Made by a program: the position numbers and the translations under genes | DNA from: Erythrobacter fulvus | GTDB lineage: Bacteria > Pseudomonadota > Alphaproteobacteria > Sphingomonadales > Sphingomonadaceae | Length of the DNA stretch: 64,000 bases | Assembly (NCBI RefSeq): GCF_028595285.1 | Contig: NZ_JAQQXQ010000010.1 | Coordinates: 1-64,000, forward strand | Direction of reading: 5' to 3' | Shown: positions 16,936 to 26,112 of the stretch, one piece after another | Numbering within the stretch: the stretch's first letter is position 1 | How the letters are laid out: every line of letters starts with the position of its first letter | The notes under the pieces: model-generated | The model's input: only the letters and a program-made list of their open reading frames with translations | Databases searched by the model: none | What the model was told of the DNA's origin: nothing

Positions 16936-17939
16936 GGCCATACGGCTGGCGGCGCGCGCTGCTGGCGGGCATGGCGGCGCTACTCACTGCCAATTCCGAC
17001 GCCCCGCCGGTCGATTACGCTGCCGAGCGTGCGGCGATCGGGCGCTATCAGGATGCCGACCAGCGCTTGCAGAACGTCGGCTGGCAGCTGGCCCGCGGCA
17101 ATATTGCATTCTGTCCGCGGGTGATCCCGGCAATCGGGCTGCAATTGCAGGACATGGCAAGTTACGGCGCTCCGGCGATTGCCCGCGTGGCGCTGGGTCT
17201 GACAGGCGATTTCGCGGTGCAGACCGCCGCGCGCGGATCGCCCGCAGCGCAGTCGGGTGCCTTTACGCGCAACCGCGAGATTATCGGCCTTGCCGGGTTC
17301 GACCCCAATCAATGGCCTGCGGGCGAAAAGATGGACTGGCAGCGGCTGGTCTGGGCGCATGACCACGTCGACGCGATGCTGGCCGAGCACGCGGGCATCG
17401 CCGTAACCTTTGCCGATGGCGAGGAGGCACGTCTGACGCCGGTCGAGGTCTGCGCCACCCGTTTCGAACTGATGGGCGCAGGCGGCAAGGCGGTGGCCGA
17501 CGGCAACCGGGTGGTGATCGGCATCGATTTCCCTGCTTTCGCCTATCCCGAGGAAGACGTGTTCGCCGCGCTGGTTGCGCATGAACTGGCGCATAATTTC
17601 CTCGAACATGACGCGTGGCTCGATCGCAACGGGCGCAGCCGCCGCCACGTGCGCCGCACCGAGCGCGAGGCGGACCGGCTGATCCCGTGGCTGCTCGCCA
17701 ATGCCGGCTATGATCCGCAGGCCGGGGTCACCTTCATGACCCGCTGGGGTTCGCGCCACGATGCCGGCTGGCTGATGCTCCGCAATCATGACGGCTGGGA
17801 CGAACGTGCGGAATTCATCGCCGCCGAACTGCCGCAGATTGCCGACCTGATGGCGCGCGAAGGGCGGGCCGACTGGCGTGCCCGTTTCCGCCGCGAGATC
17901 GACCCTGCCAAGGGGCTGGCAGCCGGGCCGCGCGAATGA
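16932..17939 (+). CDS. M48 family metallopeptidase, envelope located
   Basis: 335 residues. A short N-terminal signal or anchor (about 5-20) is followed by a peptidase domain with HELAH (His217-His221) and a likely third ligand in RTEREADRL about 25 residues later. It lacks the TPR half of the BepA-like protein upstream and has a long unassigned region at 30-200, including two cysteines (CPRV, EVCATR) that could be substrates of the neighbouring DsbA-like protein. Its start overlaps that gene. Substrate unknown. Confidence 0.8.
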   Translation: MRPYGWRRALLAGMAALLTANSDAPPVDYAAERAAIGRYQDADQRLQNVGWQLARGNIAFCPRVIPAIGLQLQDMASYGAPAIARVALGLTGDFAVQTAARGSPAAQSGAFTRNREIIGLAGFDPNQWPAGEKMDWQRLVWAHDHVDAMLAEHAGIAVTFADGEEARLTPVEVCATRFELMGAGGKAVADGNRVVIGIDFPAFAYPEEDVFAALVAHELAHNFLEHDAWLDRNGRSRRHVRRTEREADRLIPWLLANAGYDPQAGVTFMTRWGSRHDAGWLMLRNHDGWDERAEFIAAELPQIADLMAREGRADWRARFRREIDPAKGLAAGPRE

Positions 17940-18025
17940 GCCTTGCGCCGAGCCGTGGCAGGCCAGCGACCGCGCATGCGAATTGCGGTGCGGCTTTGAC
18001 GGAAATCGGTTAGGACAGGGACGCT

Positions 18026-19282
18026 ATGGCAGTGCTCCAGATCCAGCCGGCGCCGTTCTTCGCCAGCAAGAACCGGGCGTTCTGGAACCTCCAGCTGGCC
18101 GGCTGGGGGGCCGCTTTCCTGCTGCGTGCAGTCTCGGCGCTGGTCAACGGCCAGCCGCTCGAATTGCTGGCGCTGATCCTCGTCACCACGATCACCGGCT
18201 TTTCGATCACGCTGGTGCTGTCAGTAATCTATCGCAAGCTCATCCATCAGCAGCCGCTGGTGACATGGGGGGTGACGGCGCTGGTGTTGTTCGTGGCGGT
18301 GATCCTGCACGCCTCGATCGATGCCTGGGTGCAGGGGGTTTATTACGCCGGTAGCCGCGAGACGACCTTCGCGCAGCGTTTCATCGGGCTTTCCTATCTC
18401 CCGCTGACGCTGCTGGTCGGCTGGAGCGCGCTTTACTACGCGATCAACTTCTTCCTGACGGTAGAACGCCAGGCCGACCGGCTGGAGCGGCTCGAGGCGC
18501 AGGCCACTGCCGCGCAGCTCGCCATGCTGCGTTACCAGCTCAACCCGCACTTCCTGTTCAACACCCTGAATTCGATCAGCACGCTGGTGCTGCTCAAGCA
18601 GACCGAACCGGCCAATGCGATGCTCACCCGCCTGTCGAGCTTTCTGCGCCATACGCTGATTGCCGAACCGGGCAGTCAGGTGACGCTGGCGCAGGAGATC
18701 GAGACGCTCCAGCTCTATCTCGATATCGAGCGGATGCGGTTCGAGGAGCGGCTGCGCACCCATTTCGCGATCGACGATGCGGCGATGGACGCGCAATTGC
18801 CCTCGATGCTGCTGCAACCGCTGGTCGAAAACGCGATCAAATATGCCGTCAGCCCGCAGGAAGAAGGCGCGCGCATCTCGCTCACCGCGCGGGTGATCGG
18901 TGACCGCCTTCGCCTGACGGTCGAGGACACCGGTCCGGGCGTGGAGGAGCCTCTGCTGTTTGACCGGCTCGATGCCGCAGGCGTGCGCGCCGAAATGCGC
19001 GCCGGACATGCGCCGGGCAAGCCGGTGTCGACCGGTGTCGGCCTTGCCAATATCCGTAACCGGCTGATGCAGGCCTATGGCGATGCGCACGTGTTCGAAA
19101 CCCGCTCGGAACCGGGCGGGGGTTTCACTGTGATGATCGAAATCCCATATGTCCGCGCAAGCGAACCCGAATTGCAGGCACCCCTTGCGCCTGCTCCGCA
19201 GGGCGATGCCGCCGCCGCCTCCCCGGGCGCGAAGGTCATCCCCCTCAATCCCCCGCAACGAAGCTTCGGAACATCCGCATGA
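18026..19282 (+). CDS. LytS/YehU-type sensor histidine kinase
   Basis: 418 residues. Four hydrophobic segments (about 20-150) form the membrane sensor. The His_kinase domain has LNPHFLFNTLNS with the phospho-acceptor His at about residue 174, and the C-terminal ATPase domain has LLQPLVENAIKYA (N box) and a GVGLANIRNRL G box. The stop overlaps the start of the response regulator at 19279 (ATGA), giving an obvious cognate pair. The signal is unknown; related systems respond to cell-envelope or metabolite cues. Confidence 0.93.
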   Translation: MAVLQIQPAPFFASKNRAFWNLQLAGWGAAFLLRAVSALVNGQPLELLALILVTTITGFSITLVLSVIYRKLIHQQPLVTWGVTALVLFVAVILHASIDAWVQGVYYAGSRETTFAQRFIGLSYLPLTLLVGWSALYYAINFFLTVERQADRLERLEAQATAAQLAMLRYQLNPHFLFNTLNSISTLVLLKQTEPANAMLTRLSSFLRHTLIAEPGSQVTLAQEIETLQLYLDIERMRFEERLRTHFAIDDAAMDAQLPSMLLQPLVENAIKYAVSPQEEGARISLTARVIGDRLRLTVEDTGPGVEEPLLFDRLDAAGVRAEMRAGHAPGKPVSTGVGLANIRNRLMQAYGDAHVFETRSEPGGGFTVMIEIPYVRASEPELQAPLAPAPQGDAAAASPGAKVIPLNPPQRSFGTSA

Positions 19283-20085
19283 CCATCAGAACCATCCTCG
19301 TCGACGACGAGAAACTCGCGATCCAGGGCCTGCAACTGCGGCTCGAACCTTTCGATGACGTGGAAATCATCGACACCTGCGCCAACGGGCGCGAGGCGAT
19401 CCGCAAGATCAAGACCGAAAAGCCCGACCTCGTCTTCCTCGACATCCAGATGCCGGGCTTCGATGGCTTTTCCGTCGTCAAGGGCGTGATGGATATCGAA
19501 CCGCCGCTGTTCGTCTTCGTCACCGCTTACGAAGAACACGCCATCCGCGCGTTCGAGGCCAATGCCGTCAATTACCTGATGAAGCCGGTCGACGAACAGA
19601 AGCTGGCCGACACCATCGAACGCGTGCGCCAGCGCCTGGCCGAGAAGAAATCGGCCGAGGATGCTGAACAATTGCTCGACGTGCTCAACGAGATCGCGCC
19701 CGAGCGCGCCGCCGATTTCGTCGAGACCACCATCGCCGCTAGCGAAAGCGCCGACCGTTTCGAAAAGCTCATCAACGTCAAGGATCGCGGCCAGATCTTC
19801 CGCGTCGAAGTCGACACGATCGAGCATATCGAGGCCGCGGGCGATTACATGATCATCTCCACCGGCGACAATTCGTTGGTGCTGCGCGAGACGATGAAGG
19901 ATCTCGAACGCCGCCTCGACCCGCGCAAGTTCCAGCGCGTCCACCGTTCGACCATCGTCAACCTCGACCTTGTCCGGCAGGTGCGCCCCCACACCAATGG
20001 CGAATGCTTCCTGGTGCTGGAAAGCGGGGCCGAGGTGAAGGTGAGCCGCTCGTACCGCGACGTCGTGGCGCGGTTTGTGCACTGA
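19279..20085 (+). CDS. LytTR-type response regulator
   Basis: 268 residues. A receiver domain (1-120) has the phospho-acceptor Asp55 (VFLDIQMPG), the acidic pocket DDE (9-11) and a conserved Lys in LMKPVD. A linker is followed by a LytTR DNA-binding domain (about 165-268) with IEHIEAAGDYM and the RVHRSTIVNLD strand. It is a transcription factor paired with the kinase encoded directly upstream. A hairpin with a short T tail (20175-20196) lies about 90 bases downstream. Confidence 0.95.
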   Translation: MTIRTILVDDEKLAIQGLQLRLEPFDDVEIIDTCANGREAIRKIKTEKPDLVFLDIQMPGFDGFSVVKGVMDIEPPLFVFVTAYEEHAIRAFEANAVNYLMKPVDEQKLADTIERVRQRLAEKKSAEDAEQLLDVLNEIAPERAADFVETTIAASESADRFEKLINVKDRGQIFRVEVDTIEHIEAAGDYMIISTGDNSLVLRETMKDLERRLDPRKFQRVHRSTIVNLDLVRQVRPHTNGECFLVLESGAEVKVSRSYRDVVARFVH

Positions 20086-20111
20086 TGTTCTTGTTGGCGA
20101 AGGCGCCTCCG

Positions 20112-20191
20112 CGCCTTCGTCCTCGCTAGACGCGCGGCAGAGCCGCGCCCGCTGCGGGCGCACGGTCGTGCTTGCGGAGCCTGCGGCTCCG
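20112..20191 (-). repeat. Intergenic G+C-rich repeat, copy 1
   Basis: Read on the minus strand it contains CCGCAAGCACGACCG, then TGCGCCCGCAGCG, and about 20 bases later GCGAGGA. The same order of blocks occurs near 41182 and 47659. On its right it overlaps the hairpin CGGAGCC-TGC-GGCTCCG; on its left lies a 9-bp hairpin (20098-20119). Confidence 0.5.
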
Positions 20192-20196
20192 TTTAA
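20175..20196 (+). terminator. Hairpin with short T tail after the LytTR gene
   Basis: CGGAGCC and GGCTCCG form a 7-bp stem with a 3-base loop followed by TTTAA. It sits between the response regulator and nadC. A weak intrinsic terminator is plausible. Confidence 0.4.
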
Positions 20197-20205
20197 TGTG
20201 CCAAC

Positions 20206-21081
20206 ATGACCACGTTCACCCTGCCCGGCTTCGACCTCGAGAAATTCATCCGCGAAACGCTTGCCGAAGATCTTGGCGAAGGCCTGCCCGGCGGCGGGCG
20301 CGATGTGACTTCGGAAAGCGTGATCCCCGCCGATGCGCGTTTTGCAGGCGTGATGGACAGCCGCGATGCGATTGTCGTCGCGGGCCTGCCGCTGGCCGAG
20401 GCGATTTTCCGGCACCTCGATCCCGACTGCACGATCGAAACCCTGGTCCATGATGGTGACAAGGTTGCGGCCGCCACCGACCTGATGCGGATCGAGGGCC
20501 GCGCGCGGGCGCTGCTGACGGCGGAGCGCAGTGCCTTGAACATCGTCCAGCACCTTTCCGGCATCGCCACGCTGACCAATGCCTATGTCACCGCGATGCG
20601 GGGGCCGGGGGGCAATCCGGCATGCACCCTGCTCGATACCCGCAAGACCATTCCGGGTCTCCGCTTCCTCGAGAAATACGCCACTCGTCAGGGCGGCGCG
20701 CAGAACCACCGCATGGGGCTGTGGGACGCCGCGATGATCAAGGACAACCACGTCGCTGTCGCCGGCAATGTCGGCGAGGCGGTGCGCCGCGCGCAGGAAG
20801 CGGGGGTAGAGAAGATCATCTGCGAGGTTGACCGGATCGACCAGATCGAACCCGCACTGGCGGCAGGCGCGCACCACCTGCTGCTGGACAACATGGACCC
20901 GGCCAGGCTGGCCGAGGCCGTCCGGCTGGTTGCGGGCCGTGTGCCGACCGAGGCGAGCGGCGGAGTGAACCTCGATACCATCGCCGCCAAGGCGGCAAGC
21001 GGGGTCGATTACATCTCGGTCGGTCGTCTGACCCAGAGCGCGCCCGCCGCCGATATCGGGCTCGATTTCCAGCCGCTATGA
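20206..21081 (+). CDS. nadC: Nicotinate-nucleotide pyrophosphorylase (carboxylating)
   Basis: 291 residues, the usual length. It converts quinolinate and PRPP to nicotinate mononucleotide in de novo NAD synthesis. Recognisable blocks are DVTSESVIPADA, LLTAERSALNIVQHLSGIAT, LDTRKTIPGLR, KYATRQGGAQNHRMGL, IKDNHV and ASGGVNLDTI, the quinolinate- and PRPP-binding segments of NadC. The stop overlaps the start of a small membrane protein gene (ATGA). nadA and nadB are not in the window. Confidence 0.97.
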   Translation: MTTFTLPGFDLEKFIRETLAEDLGEGLPGGGRDVTSESVIPADARFAGVMDSRDAIVVAGLPLAEAIFRHLDPDCTIETLVHDGDKVAAATDLMRIEGRARALLTAERSALNIVQHLSGIATLTNAYVTAMRGPGGNPACTLLDTRKTIPGLRFLEKYATRQGGAQNHRMGLWDAAMIKDNHVAVAGNVGEAVRRAQEAGVEKIICEVDRIDQIEPALAAGAHHLLLDNMDPARLAEAVRLVAGRVPTEASGGVNLDTIAAKAASGVDYISVGRLTQSAPAADIGLDFQPL

Positions 21082-21524
21082 AGGTCGTCAGCGGGCCGCG
21101 ACCGCTGGCGATCCGGGTATTCGCCGCCGCCTTCCTGGCCGCCGCCGCCATCCGCTTGGGACAGGGCCTTGCCGATGTCGAGCTTGCCGCACTGGGGCTG
21201 GCCATCCGGCTGCCATGGTTTTCCTGGGATCGCGACTGGACCATTGTCGCGATGTCGGCCGAATTCACCATCGCGCTGATCCCGATTGCCTGGATCTATC
21301 TCTTCGCAGCGCCCTTCGCGCGCTGGCTGGTGCTGGGCTTCGGAACGCTAAAGCTGTGGGGAATGGGCGCCAATGCGGTGCTGATGCTGCAAACCGGCAG
21401 TTTTGCACTATTGCGCTGGGCGGAGGCGGCATTCGTCCTGCTCGCCATGTTCAGCCTGCTGACCGCCGGGGCGCATCGCTGGTTCGCCAGGCGGCAGGAG
21501 GCCGGCGCGGAAATTTTCGAATAG
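21078..21524 (+). CDS. Small membrane protein
   Basis: 148 residues with about four hydrophobic segments (near 12-45, 55-78, 82-105 and 112-135). No family motif is recognised. The start overlaps the end of nadC, so it is co-translated with it, though a functional link is not evident. Confidence 0.65.
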   Translation: MKVVSGPRPLAIRVFAAAFLAAAAIRLGQGLADVELAALGLAIRLPWFSWDRDWTIVAMSAEFTIALIPIAWIYLFAAPFARWLVLGFGTLKLWGMGANAVLMLQTGSFALLRWAEAAFVLLAMFSLLTAGAHRWFARRQEAGAEIFE

Positions 21525-21580
21525 ACACCCGGCGCCCGCCTGTTAGCTTCGCGCGGTTCAATCGCATAAGGGGGATCTTC

Positions 21581-22015
21581 ATGCGTCCGGCTTCCATCAC
21601 TCTGTTCGACCGCCTTTTTCTCGGCGCGATCGTGATCGGCATCCTCAACACCGCGCTATCCTTTGAATCGGTCATGGCGCAGCTCAAGGCCGATCCGGCG
21701 GTGGCGGAATTGGGCATGGCGACGCCTGGCTTTCTGATCGGCAGCGCCGCGTTCGGATATGCCATCTCGCTGCTGCTGTGGTTCTTCATCTCGCGCAAGG
21801 CCAGCAGCATCGCGAAGTGGATACTGACGGTGCTGACAGTGATCGGAGCGCTGATGATTCCGTTCTCGATCGCCACCACGCCGCTGGTCGAAAGCCTTAT
21901 CGTGGTGGCGATAACCGCGCTTCAGCTGGTGGCGATCTGGTGTCTGTTCCGCCCCGATGCGAAAGCGTGGTTCGCACACGGCCCCAAGGGTATGGACCCT
22001 GCCGCTTTCGAATAG
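21581..22015 (+). CDS. Small four-segment membrane protein
   Basis: 144 residues from ATG 21581, preceded by AGGGGGA at 21569-21575. Hydrophobic segments lie near 10-25, 45-68, 75-95 and 100-122. The frame is open further upstream but that part only shadows the preceding gene. No known family is recognised. The RNase T2 gene starts five bases after its stop. Confidence 0.65.
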   Translation: MRPASITLFDRLFLGAIVIGILNTALSFESVMAQLKADPAVAELGMATPGFLIGSAAFGYAISLLLWFFISRKASSIAKWILTVLTVIGALMIPFSIATTPLVESLIVVAITALQLVAIWCLFRPDAKAWFAHGPKGMDPAAFE

Positions 22016-22020
22016 GTGCG

Positions 22021-22731
22021 ATGCGACGCATAGCGACCCTGCTGCCGGTGGCGCTGGCGCTGGTGTTTCCGGCTGCGGCGGCCCACGCGCAGGCCTACCA
22101 GTGCCGTGCGCCGACGGTGCGTTCCGTCCCGCAGGTCGCGCCAGACGGACCGCGCCGGAGCCTGCCGGTCACCGGCTATACCCTCGCGCTCAGCTGGTCG
22201 CCCGAGTTTTGCAAACCGCGCGAGGGGCAACGCGCCCATGCGGCACAATGTTCGGGCGCGAACGGCAGTTTCGGGCTCGTCGTGCACGGGCTGTGGCCCG
22301 AAGGCGGGCAAAGCTGGCCGCAATGGTGCACCCGCGAGGCGCCGCTGACCCCCGCCGAAATCCGCGGGGCGATGTGCATGATGCCTTCGGAACGCCTGAT
22401 CGCGCGGCAATGGGCGAAGCACGGCAGCTGCATGGTGAACAACCCGGCCGCCTATCTGAAGATCACCCGGATCCTGTGGGATAGTCTGCGTCTTCCCGAT
22501 TACGATCGCATCAGCCGCGAGGAAGGCCTCACCGCAGGCCGCATCCGCGCCGCCTTTGCCGATGCCAATCCCGGCATTCCCGAAAGCGCGATCGGCGTAA
22601 AGCTCAACGCGCGCGGTTGGCTGGAGGAAATCCGTCTGTGCTACGCCAAGACCTTCCGCCCCGTCCGCTGCACCGCGTCGCGCTATGGCGCGAAGGACAC
22701 GGCGAAAGCGAAGGTCTGGCGCGGGCTGTAG
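22021..22731 (+). CDS. Secreted ribonuclease T2 family protein
   Basis: 236 residues with a signal peptide (about 1-23, cleavage near AHAQA). The first catalytic block is VVHGLWPEG with His89. The second is ARQWAKHGSC with His134, where the usual catalytic Glu of the EWxKHG motif is Gln130. RNase T2 enzymes cut single-stranded RNA through a 2',3'-cyclic phosphate in the periplasm or outside the cell. The Glu-to-Gln change may lower or alter activity. Cysteines around both blocks fit the usual disulfides. Confidence 0.87.
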   Translation: MRRIATLLPVALALVFPAAAAHAQAYQCRAPTVRSVPQVAPDGPRRSLPVTGYTLALSWSPEFCKPREGQRAHAAQCSGANGSFGLVVHGLWPEGGQSWPQWCTREAPLTPAEIRGAMCMMPSERLIARQWAKHGSCMVNNPAAYLKITRILWDSLRLPDYDRISREEGLTAGRIRAAFADANPGIPESAIGVKLNARGWLEEIRLCYAKTFRPVRCTASRYGAKDTAKAKVWRGL

Positions 22732-22836
22732 CCGCTCTGCCCGCCGCCCTCGACCACCTGCGCAAGATGGCGTATTCTGTCCTCAGGGGGTCGTGTCCTA
22801 AATCTGTGCGCTGCGCCAACTGGCAAGGGATACGAA

Positions 22837-23709
22837 GTGAAACAGACGCTGATCAATCTGCTGCCGCCCGCGACCATTGCCGCGGTGCTTTGCTTCTGGG
22901 CCTTCGCGCCGCAGAGCTGGGTCGAAGCGCCATGGACGATCATTGTCGTCGGCCTTTCCGTGATCGCCTTTGTCCAGCTGCTCGAACTGGTGTTCGAACG
23001 GCACGAGGGCTGGCGTATGAACGGCCAGGAACTGGCAACCGATATTTTCTACGTTGTCTTCGGCTACGGCGTGATCGGGTTTTTGAGCGACGCGCTGATC
23101 AATTCACCGCTCGCCGAACTGAAGGCGCAGCTCGGCATTGCCACCCCGTGGCTCGCCGCCAGCCCGTTCCTCGTGCAGGTGCTGGTGGTGATGTTCGTGT
23201 TCGAATTCGGCCAGTACTGGATGCACCGCGCGATGCATAACTGGCACCCGCTCTGGCTGACTCACGCGCCGCATCATCACGTCACGCAGCTGAACGCGAT
23301 GAAGGGGTTCATCGGCAATCCCATAGAACTGTTTCTGATCAGCCTCGGCGTGATCGCGCTGCTGGATGTCGATCTCAACGCGCTGTTCGGCGCGATCACC
23401 GCGTCGGGCGCCATCGCGGTTTATGCCCATGCCAATGTCCGCGCCGATCCGCCGATCTGGTACGGGTATTTCTTCACCACCATCCGCAACCACAGCCTGC
23501 ATCACACCGCCTTGAGCTATGAAGACACGCGCTGCAATTATGGCAACTCCGTGATCTTCTGGGACAGGGTGTTCGGCACCTATCGCGAAGGCGAATCCGC
23601 GGTGGTCGGGCAGGATGATCGCAAACGGCTGTCGATCAGGGAGCAGTGGCTATTCCCGGTCCTGCCGTGGCTAGAAGACAAGCAGCGCGCCAAAGCCTCT
23701 AGCGATTGA
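22837..23709 (+). CDS. Sterol desaturase / fatty acid hydroxylase family membrane protein
   Basis: 290 residues from GTG 22837, with AAGGGA at 22825-22830. Hydrophobic segments lie near 12-50, 68-88, 110-130 and 170-200. The di-iron histidine set is complete: HRAMHNWHPLW, HAPHHHV and NHSLHHTALSYED. It is a second member of the family in the window, not closely similar to the one at 11860. It probably hydroxylates a lipid; the substrate is unknown. Its 3' end overlaps the convergent RHH gene by 11 bases. Confidence 0.85.
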   Translation: MKQTLINLLPPATIAAVLCFWAFAPQSWVEAPWTIIVVGLSVIAFVQLLELVFERHEGWRMNGQELATDIFYVVFGYGVIGFLSDALINSPLAELKAQLGIATPWLAASPFLVQVLVVMFVFEFGQYWMHRAMHNWHPLWLTHAPHHHVTQLNAMKGFIGNPIELFLISLGVIALLDVDLNALFGAITASGAIAVYAHANVRADPPIWYGYFFTTIRNHSLHHTALSYEDTRCNYGNSVIFWDRVFGTYREGESAVVGQDDRKRLSIREQWLFPVLPWLEDKQRAKASSD

Positions 23710-23932
23710 CCACCAGCCACACCCGGATCGCGCTGGCGAGACCGGGCGGCGTGGGCGACTTGATCCGCTCGGCATCGATCCGGGCCACCAGCGCCGCCAC
23801 CGCGACGCTTTCGCCAGCCGCAGCCTCGCGCAGCATGTCCCAGAAAACGGGTTCAAGGCTGATCGAGGTCTTGTGCCCGGCGATTGCGAGGCTGCGTTTG
23901 ACCGGCGGGTGATAGGGCGAAGGCATGGACAT
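23699..23932 (-). CDS. Ribbon-helix-helix domain protein
   Basis: 77 residues. The pattern YHPPVKRSLAIAGHKTSISL, then EPVFWDMLREAA and VAALVARIDAERI, is the RHH_4 family of small proteins widespread in alphaproteobacteria. The fold suggests DNA binding as a dimer, but no target is known. ATG 23932 is used; ATG 23926 is an alternative. It converges with and overlaps the hydroxylase gene. Confidence 0.8.
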   Translation of the reverse strand: MSMPSPYHPPVKRSLAIAGHKTSISLEPVFWDMLREAAAGESVAVAALVARIDAERIKSPTPPGLASAIRVWLVVNR

Positions 23933-24021
23933 CGACCGCCGCGATAGCAGGCGGGTGACAATCCGGCGATATTCATTGAAAAACCCCGCTCACCGGTTAA
24001 TCTTCACACCGGGGGACCTGC

Positions 24022-26112
24022 GTGGGCAACGAAAAGCAGCAGATTGCCGCGCCGACAACAGCGGCGCTGGCGCGAATTTTTGGCGATTTCCGGCTTGAGA
24101 CAGCGGGCGGCACCCCGCTGCTGCTCAGCAATCGTCGTGGAATGCTGATCATTGCGCTGTTGTGCCTGCAACCTGACCGCAGCCTCGATCGCGAAACATT
24201 GTGCCGGCTGCTTTGGCCCGATCGTTTCCATGCGCAGGCCAAGGCCAGCCTGAGGCAATGCCTGCTCGATCTGCGCCACCAGTTCGAACAGGAAGGTTGC
24301 CACAATCCCCTGATCGTCAGCCGCGTCGCAGTGGGCCTGGACTGCAATTTGCTGGCGTCCGATCTTTCGGAACTTGAGGATGCGCTGGCCGAAGGCGATG
24401 CGGACGGTGCTGCCGCGATGGTCGAAGGCAGCGCTACGCTCCAGCTGCTGCAGGGCATCAACTTCAACCCCGCTTTCGACGAATGGCTGGCGCTTAAACG
24501 GCAGGAGGTCGAAGCGCGGATCCGACAGGGCATAGCGCGGCTGGTTTCGGGACTGCGCTCTGCCGGAGATTCGCAGGCCGGCGCCCGGCTGAGCGCCGCC
24601 GCCCAGGTCCGCTACCCGCTTGCCCGGCGTCTTGCCGATGTCGCGCTGGCCGTGCTGCCGTTCGACCAGATCGACCACGTCGGCGGGGATTTCTTCCTTG
24701 CCGAAGGCATGACCGACGAGCTGACGTCGCGGCTTGGCAAGGTCGAAGGCATCATGCTGGCCGGACGGACTTCAGTCCTTGCGGTCGCGGGACGCGGGCA
24801 GATGCTTACGGAAATGGCGGCCAGCCTGCGGGTGACCCACCTGATCGAAGGCGAGGTGAAGCGCACGGCGGAGACCATAACGGTCAGGATCGCCCTGATT
24901 GAAGGTGCAACCGGTGCCGAGATCTGGGCGGACCGGATCGAGGGTTCACTCGACGATTTCTTCGAATCCCGCAAACTGATCGGGAACAACGTCATCGCCG
25001 CGATTTGCCGGGTGCTGGGCCTGTCGCTTTCGCCTGCGCCGATGCGCCGGATGACGGCCAACCGTGCCGCCTATGCGCTGTACCTCCAGGGCCGTTCGCT
25101 GGTCCGGCGCTCGATCACCGATGGTGCCGCGGCCAAGTCGGTCGAACTGCTGGAGGAGGCGCTGGCGATCGATCCCGACTTCGCCGAATGCTGGACCGCA
25201 CTGGCCGACGCCCACATCCACAATGCCGTCTACACCCCCTGCCTCGACCGGGTGGAACGGTCGCGCAAGGCGGCCGAATGCGCGCGGCGGGCTGTTGAGC
25301 TCGATCCCGGGCAGGGCCATGCGCTGGCGATCCAGGGCATTCACGAATGGACCCGCCGCAACCCGGCGGGTGCGCTCGATCTCGCGTTCGAGGCCTATGC
25401 TCGCGAGCCGCGCAATGCCGATGTCGCGCTGCGGCTGGGATCGTTCCTGCTCTATCTCGGCCGAAGCCGTGCGGCCTTGCCGTTCATCGAGGCCGGGATC
25501 GAGCAGGATCCTGCCTATGGCCGCAACCACGTGATATTGGCGACCGCGCATTTCAACCTTGGCGAGATCGAACAAGCACTGGCAACAGGACAGCGCACGG
25601 TCGATCTGGGAATGCCGGGCATGTGGCTGGCCGTGTTCGAGGCGGCGACAGGCGACAATCGGAAAGCGGCCGAAACCTATTATGCACAGCGGATGCTGAT
25701 GAACACGGTGATCCTGCCGCCCGCCGGGACCGAGCCGATGAACGATGTCATGCGTGATGCCTATTGGCAGATCGCCGCCAAGGGCATTTGCAGCGGCGAT
25801 GAGACCGCAAGGGCCACCTATTGTGCGATGCTTGACGGGCTGCACCAGACCATGCCCGATCCCTATGATCCTTCGATCGCCTTCCCCGCGATCTGGATGG
25901 GGCATGCCGAATTGGTGATGAAGATCTACCGCGAGCGCATCCACCCGGCCAACATGTTCGGATTGATGAGCCTGTGGACCGATGTCGAGCCGATCCGCCG
26001 GATCCGGCAGCATCCCGGCTTCATGGACTTTGCCGAGGAGGTGGGCCTGGTCGAGGCGTGGAACCGCCATGGCTGGCCCGATCTCATGCCCGCCGACCCG
26101 CGCACCGCCTGA
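24022..26112 (+). CDS. SARP-like regulator with TolB-like and TPR domains
   Basis: 696 residues from GTG 24022, preceded by GGGGGA. Residues about 18-115 form an OmpR/SARP-type winged helix (LLSNRRGMLIIALLCL, LDRETLCRLLWPDR, ASLRQCLLDLR). A TolB/FlgO-like domain (about 205-325; LAVLPFDQI, FFLAEGMTDELTSRL, HLIEGEVKR) and TPR-like helices (about 345-600) follow. This layout occurs in proteobacterial regulators related to CadC and adenylate-cyclase-like proteins. It has no membrane segment. It probably controls transcription in response to a signal read by the C-terminal part. No adjacent target is obvious. Confidence 0.82.
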   Translation: MGNEKQQIAAPTTAALARIFGDFRLETAGGTPLLLSNRRGMLIIALLCLQPDRSLDRETLCRLLWPDRFHAQAKASLRQCLLDLRHQFEQEGCHNPLIVSRVAVGLDCNLLASDLSELEDALAEGDADGAAAMVEGSATLQLLQGINFNPAFDEWLALKRQEVEARIRQGIARLVSGLRSAGDSQAGARLSAAAQVRYPLARRLADVALAVLPFDQIDHVGGDFFLAEGMTDELTSRLGKVEGIMLAGRTSVLAVAGRGQMLTEMAASLRVTHLIEGEVKRTAETITVRIALIEGATGAEIWADRIEGSLDDFFESRKLIGNNVIAAICRVLGLSLSPAPMRRMTANRAAYALYLQGRSLVRRSITDGAAAKSVELLEEALAIDPDFAECWTALADAHIHNAVYTPCLDRVERSRKAAECARRAVELDPGQGHALAIQGIHEWTRRNPAGALDLAFEAYAREPRNADVALRLGSFLLYLGRSRAALPFIEAGIEQDPAYGRNHVILATAHFNLGEIEQALATGQRTVDLGMPGMWLAVFEAATGDNRKAAETYYAQRMLMNTVILPPAGTEPMNDVMRDAYWQIAAKGICSGDETARATYCAMLDGLHQTMPDPYDPSIAFPAIWMGHAELVMKIYRERIHPANMFGLMSLWTDVEPIRRIRQHPGFMDFAEEVGLVEAWNRHGWPDLMPADPRTA

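Noticed and set aside
19075..20877. Long minus-strand frame across lytS, lytTR and nadC
   Set aside because: It crosses three well-supported plus-strand genes and their gaps and has no family character.
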